From: Geodermatophilus sp. DSM 44513
Lineage (GTDB): Bacteria; Actinomycetota; Actinomycetes; Mycobacteriales; Geodermatophilaceae
Assembly: GCF_032460525.1 (NCBI RefSeq)
Contig: NZ_CP135963.1
Coordinates: 992,001 to 1,056,000, forward strand
Direction: 5' to 3'
DNA length: 64,000 nt
The position numbers and the translations under genes were made by a program. Each line of letters starts with the position of its first letter. The stretch's first letter is position 1. A model generated the notes under the pieces. The model had not been told where the DNA came from and made no database searches. It saw nothing but the letters and a program-made list of their open reading frames with translations. Of the stretch, positions 60,737 through 64,000 are shown in pieces.

Positions 60737-62587
60737 ATGACGACTCCGCGCGAGGTCTCCCGCCGGTCCGTGCTGCAGGGCGCCGGGGCGGCCGCGGCCC
60801 TGCTGGCGGTCGGTGGCCTGTCCCCGGAGGCAGCCCGCGCGGCGGTCGCCGAGACCGCCCGCGCGGGGGTGTTCGGCTTCGGCGTGGCCAGCGGTGACCC
60901 GACCGGCACCTCGGTGCTGCTGTGGACCCGGGTCACCCCCGACCCCGCCGCCGTCCCGGGCAGCGGGCTCGGCGCGCCGACGACGGTGCGCTGGGAGCTC
61001 GCCGCCGACGAGGGCTTCCGGCACGTGCTCCGCCGTGGGACGACGCGCACCGGCCTCGAGCGCGACCACACCGTCAAGGTCGTCGTCGACCGGCTGGATC
61101 CCTACACCCGCTACTTCTACCGCTTCTCCGCCCTCGGCCAGACCTCCCCGGTGGGCCGCACGCAGACCTCGCCGGACGAGCCGGGCACCCCGCACGCGCT
61201 GCGGCTGGCCTTCGTCTCCTGCAGCAACTACACCGGCGGGTGGTTCACCGCCTACCGCGGGATCGCCGAGCGCGACGACCTGGACCTGGTGCTGCACCTG
61301 GGCGACTACCTCTACGAGTACGGCAACGAGCCGCGGGCCGGCACCGGCGACGCCCGCACCGGTGACCGCTACGGCCCGGACGCGCTGGCCGGCGTCCGCG
61401 ACCACCAGCCGCCGGTGGAGATCGTCAGCCTCGAGGACTACCGGGTCCGGCACGCGCTGTACAAGGCCGACCCGGACCTGCAGGCCGCCCACCTCCGGCA
61501 CCCGTGGGTGACCATCTTCGACGACCACGAGATCACCAACGACGCGTACGACACCGGCGCGGAGAACCACGAGCCCGCCGACGACCCGGACACCGCCTAC
61601 ACCGGCCCGATGGAGCCGCCCGGCGTGCTGCCCGAGGGTGACTTCCTCGCCCGCCGCCAGCGGGCGTTCCGGGCCTACCTGGAGTGGATGCCGATCCGCG
61701 AGCCCGGCGACCTGGGCGAGCACCCGCACCGCGGCACCCAGTTCTTCCGGCGCTTCCGCTTCGGCGACCTGGCCGCGCTGTCGGTCATCGACACCCGGCA
61801 GAACCGCAGCCAGCAGGTGCCCGCGACCGCCGGGGGCGCGCCCAACCCGGCGCTGGCCGACCCGGCCCGGGTGCTGCCCGAGCCCGAGCAGCTGGACTGG
61901 CTCGTCGACGGCATCACCGGCGGTGGCACCGCGTGGCACCTGGTCGGCAACCAGACGGTGTTCACCCGCGTCTACGCCGTCCCCCGCGCCGGGGTGCTGC
62001 CCGGCCAGGTGTTCAACACCGACCAGTGGGACGGCTACCAGGACGACCAGGGCGAGCTGCTGGCCGCCATGGCCGGCTCCGGGGACACCGACCCGGTGGT
62101 GCTCAGCGGCGACATCCACTCCTCCTGGGCCAACGACCTCCCGGCCGACCCCGACGGCTACCGGACCGACGGCGGCTCGTCGGTCGGCGTGGAGTTCGTC
62201 TGCCCGTCGATCACCAGCGACGGGTTCAAGGAGGTGCTGGGCAGCGCCGCCGCCGCGCAGACCGCGACCGCGGCCTTCCAGGCCACCAACCCGTGGATCC
62301 GCTACCTCGAGGGCATCGGCCACGGCTTCGCCGTCATCGACGTGACGCCCGAGCGCGTGCAGACCGACTGGTGGTTCATCCGGGTGGGCGGGGACAAGGG
62401 CCTGGCGGTCGACCCGCGGCTGGACCCGGCCGCCACCGTCGGCTACGAGACGTCCTTCCAGTCGGTCAAGGGCAGCCGGCGGGTCACCGGGCCGGTCGGG
62501 CAGCTTGGCCCGCGCGCGGACGAGCCCCGCACGGCCGGCACGCACCGCGGCCGGGACTGGGGCCGGGGCCGCGACGGCCACCGCTGA
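60737..62587 (+). CDS. phoD: PhoD-type alkaline phosphatase
   Basis: Secreted calcium/iron phosphatase or phosphodiesterase of the PhoD family. A Tat signal peptide (SRRSVLQG at 8-15, hydrophobic core, AARA cleavage region) leads to an N-terminal PhoD_N domain (GFGVASGDPTGTSVLLWTRV). The metallophosphatase core follows, with SCSN, HLGDYLYEYG and FDDHEITND. The 616 residues include a charged Arg-rich tail. Export would use the Tat system, of which TatB is encoded at 26.5 kb. Confidence 0.9.
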   Translation: MTTPREVSRRSVLQGAGAAAALLAVGGLSPEAARAAVAETARAGVFGFGVASGDPTGTSVLLWTRVTPDPAAVPGSGLGAPTTVRWELAADEGFRHVLRRGTTRTGLERDHTVKVVVDRLDPYTRYFYRFSALGQTSPVGRTQTSPDEPGTPHALRLAFVSCSNYTGGWFTAYRGIAERDDLDLVLHLGDYLYEYGNEPRAGTGDARTGDRYGPDALAGVRDHQPPVEIVSLEDYRVRHALYKADPDLQAAHLRHPWVTIFDDHEITNDAYDTGAENHEPADDPDTAYTGPMEPPGVLPEGDFLARRQRAFRAYLEWMPIREPGDLGEHPHRGTQFFRRFRFGDLAALSVIDTRQNRSQQVPATAGGAPNPALADPARVLPEPEQLDWLVDGITGGGTAWHLVGNQTVFTRVYAVPRAGVLPGQVFNTDQWDGYQDDQGELLAAMAGSGDTDPVVLSGDIHSSWANDLPADPDGYRTDGGSSVGVEFVCPSITSDGFKEVLGSAAAAQTATAAFQATNPWIRYLEGIGHGFAVIDVTPERVQTDWWFIRVGGDKGLAVDPRLDPAATVGYETSFQSVKGSRRVTGPVGQLGPRADEPRTAGTHRGRDWGRGRDGHR

Positions 62588-62666
62588 GCCACCGGCCCGG
62601 CCACGACCTGGCGGGCCCTGCCCGCGACCGCCAGCATGGGGGTCTCGACGACACGGGAGGCCCTCG

Positions 62667-63170
62667 ATGGACGCCGCAGCCCTGCGGGACGTGCAGGCAC
62701 CGATCAAGCAGCGCTACCGCGACGAGCCGTCCTCGGCGTGCGCGGAGATGCACGCCGAGGCCGCCTTCAGCGACCCTGGCATCACCGCCACCGTGCAGAC
62801 CTGGGCCGGCCCGACGCGGGCCGGCCTGCACCCCTCCACGGGCGGGGACGGCGCCGACGCCTGCTCCGGCGACATGCTGCTGCAGGCCCTGCTCGGCTGC
62901 GCCGGGGTGACCATGCGCAGCGTGGCCACCGCCATGGGTGTGGAGATCCGCTCGGCGCGGCTCACCGCCCGCGGCGAGATGGACGCCCGCGGCACGCTCG
63001 GCGTGTCCAAGGAGACCCCGGTCGGCCTGGGTTCCATCGCGGTGGACGCTGAGCTGGACACCGACGCCGACGACGCCACCCTCAGGCGGCTCGGCCAGCT
63101 CACCGAGCGGTACTGCGTGGTCGCCCAGACCCTCGCCCGGCCGCCGCAGATCACCGTCCGCCGCGCCTGA
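62667..63170 (+). CDS. OsmC family protein
   Basis: A 167-residue OsmC/Ohr-fold protein. One Cys sits in the OsmC helix (LLQALLGCAGVTMR, C78) and the second in ERYCVVAQTL near residue 150, giving the two-Cys arrangement of thiol peroxidases that reduce organic hydroperoxides. An extra C66 precedes the first. The family also contains non-peroxidase members, so activity is a prediction. ATG behind GGGAGG. Confidence 0.82.
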   Translation: MDAAALRDVQAPIKQRYRDEPSSACAEMHAEAAFSDPGITATVQTWAGPTRAGLHPSTGGDGADACSGDMLLQALLGCAGVTMRSVATAMGVEIRSARLTARGEMDARGTLGVSKETPVGLGSIAVDAELDTDADDATLRRLGQLTERYCVVAQTLARPPQITVRRA

Positions 63171-63188
63171 GCTCCCGGCGCGCAGCGC

Positions 63189-64000
63189 TCAGTCGCCGCC
63201 CGCCCGCGACGCCCGGTCGGCCGCCCGGTCCGGCGGCGGCACCTGGCCGCTGAGCACCGGGTCGGCCGGCGGGAAGGGCACCACCGGCTCGCCGGTGAGG
63301 ACCGGTGCCATGGCGTCGTGCCAGATGGTGGCGCCCTTGTCGCCGCCCCCACCGGGGACCTCCTGGTTCCGCTTGGGGTCGAACACCATGACGCTGGCGG
63401 AGTAGGCGGGCGTGAAGCCGGCGAAGGCGACCGAGAAGCCTCCCTGGGAGGTGCCGGTCTTGCCGGCGATCTGATGGCCGGGGACGTAGGCCGCCGCGCC
63501 GCTCTGCATGGGGTCCGCACCTGGTTCGACGACCGTGCGCAGCACCTGGGCCAGGGTGTCGGCCACGGCCGGTGCCACCGCGGCCGGTGTGCACATCGAG
63601 CCGGTGGGGAGCGGTCGCCCGCCCGGGCCGGTCAGCGGCCGGCCGTCGCGGTCGAGCACCGCGACGACCGGGGTGGGCTCGCACCGGGTCCCCCCGGCCG
63701 CGAGGGTCGCGAACGCTGTGGCCAGGTCCAGCGGGCTGGTCGGCTCCGCGCCGAGGGTGAACGAGCCCCGGTCCTGCGCGACGAGCGCGTCGGCCGAGGT
63801 CTCGGTGAAGTGCAGGCCCATCCGCTCGGCGACCCGCACCGGCCCCTCGACGCTGCCGAGCTGGTCCTGCAGCGCCATGAAGTAGGGGTTGGACGAGCGG
63901 TACAGCGCCTGCTCCATGGTCATCGTCCGGATGTCCGCGGCGGCGTACGCCCGCACCGTGTACGGCGCGCCGTCGTCCAGGTACACCCGGGAGACGTAGG
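63189..64000 (-). CDS. penicillin-binding protein, C-terminal transpeptidase part (partial)
   Basis: The gene runs off the right edge. The visible 270 residues are the C-terminal part of a penicillin-binding transpeptidase, with the SxN motif in RSSNPYFMAL and the KTGT motif in AGKTGTSQGG. The SxxK nucleophile must lie beyond the window. The order and the DLATAFATLAAGGTR stretch fit class A high-molecular-weight PBPs. The tail after the domain is Pro/Asp/Arg-rich. It converges on the OsmC gene. Confidence 0.87.
   Translation of the reverse strand, partial: YVSRVYLDDGAPYTVRAYAAADIRTMTMEQALYRSSNPYFMALQDQLGSVEGPVRVAERMGLHFTETSADALVAQDRGSFTLGAEPTSPLDLATAFATLAAGGTRCEPTPVVAVLDRDGRPLTGPGGRPLPTGSMCTPAAVAPAVADTLAQVLRTVVEPGADPMQSGAAAYVPGHQIAGKTGTSQGGFSVAFAGFTPAYSASVMVFDPKRNQEVPGGGGDKGATIWHDAMAPVLTGEPVVPFPPADPVLSGQVPPPDRAADRASRAGGD

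Overview
The window is very GC-rich, single-copy bacterial chromosome from an actinomycete. The evidence is many GTG starts, GTGA/ATGA stop-start overlaps, leaderless-type promoters (TANNNT 6-8 bases before the start codon), DUF3117, an ADP-glucose-type GlgA next to GlgC, and a sigE-rseA-htrA-tatB cluster. Gene order from about 3.7 to 33.7 kb (dapD, dapE, LOG, DivIVA, tag, DUF3117, glgA, glgC, sigE, rseA, htrA, tatB, mrp, DUF1003, MgtE/CBS) parallels the Mycobacterium tuberculosis Rv1201c-Rv1232c neighbourhood as I remember it. The carotenoid desaturase, the spore-photoproduct-lyase-like protein and the overall style suggest Geodermatophilaceae or a near relative. That placement is inference.

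Layout. 0-3.7 kb: MFS symporter, membrane-anchored lysozyme-like protein, alpha/beta hydrolase. 3.7-8.7 kb: lysine/DAP genes dapD and dapE, a LOG-family protein, DivIVA-like, SRPBCC, Uma2 and TfoX-like proteins. 8.7-16.4 kb: CtaG/DUF2243 membrane pair, EamA exporter, tag, DUF3117, leucyl aminopeptidase with a coupled unknown Rossmann protein, carotenoid desaturase. 16.4-20.2 kb: SpoIIE-type phosphatase, radical-SAM SPL-like protein, GAF-ANTAR regulator. 20.3-23.5 kb: divergent glgA/glgC and a LigT-like protein. 23.5-28.2 kb: envelope-stress sigma factor, anti-sigma, HtrA protease, TatB, Mrp. 28.4-36.6 kb: diguanylate cyclase, AzlCD, MerR regulator with DUF4188 target, DUF1003, MgtE/CBS, PhzF, EamA, CitE-like lyase. 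36.7-39.8 kb: membrane protein, two-component pair, DUF4190.

40.1-55.4 kb is a self-contained catabolic module. A TetR regulator, an alpha/beta hydrolase and a hotdog-SCP2 fusion lie on the minus strand. On the plus strand run a complete branched-chain-type ABC transporter, an acyl-CoA ligase, a zinc alcohol dehydrogenase, a DUF35 plus SCP2-thiolase pair, a MaoC hydratase, an acyl-CoA dehydrogenase, a PaaG-like crotonase and a CaiB CoA-transferase. The two divergent operons share a 304-bp control region with two identical perfect 16-bp palindromes and outward-facing TTGACG -35 boxes. The module looks like uptake, CoA activation and beta-oxidation/retro-aldol cleavage of an unidentified carboxylic acid. 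It carries signs of decay, including an internally deleted SDR and a broken acyl-CoA dehydrogenase start. It is the best candidate here for an undescribed system.

55.7-64 kb: a separate acyl-CoA dehydrogenase, DUF4230, quinone-oxidoreductase-like protein, EthD and a ThDP enzyme, PhoD phosphatase, OsmC, and the C-terminal part of a penicillin-binding protein cut by the window edge.

Two intergenic repeat families are visible. Family A is a long hairpin with covarying stems, in at least six copies, all below 36 kb. Family B is a 17-18 bp perfect or near-perfect palindrome in two copies. I found no tRNA, rRNA, CRISPR array, insertion sequence or phage gene.
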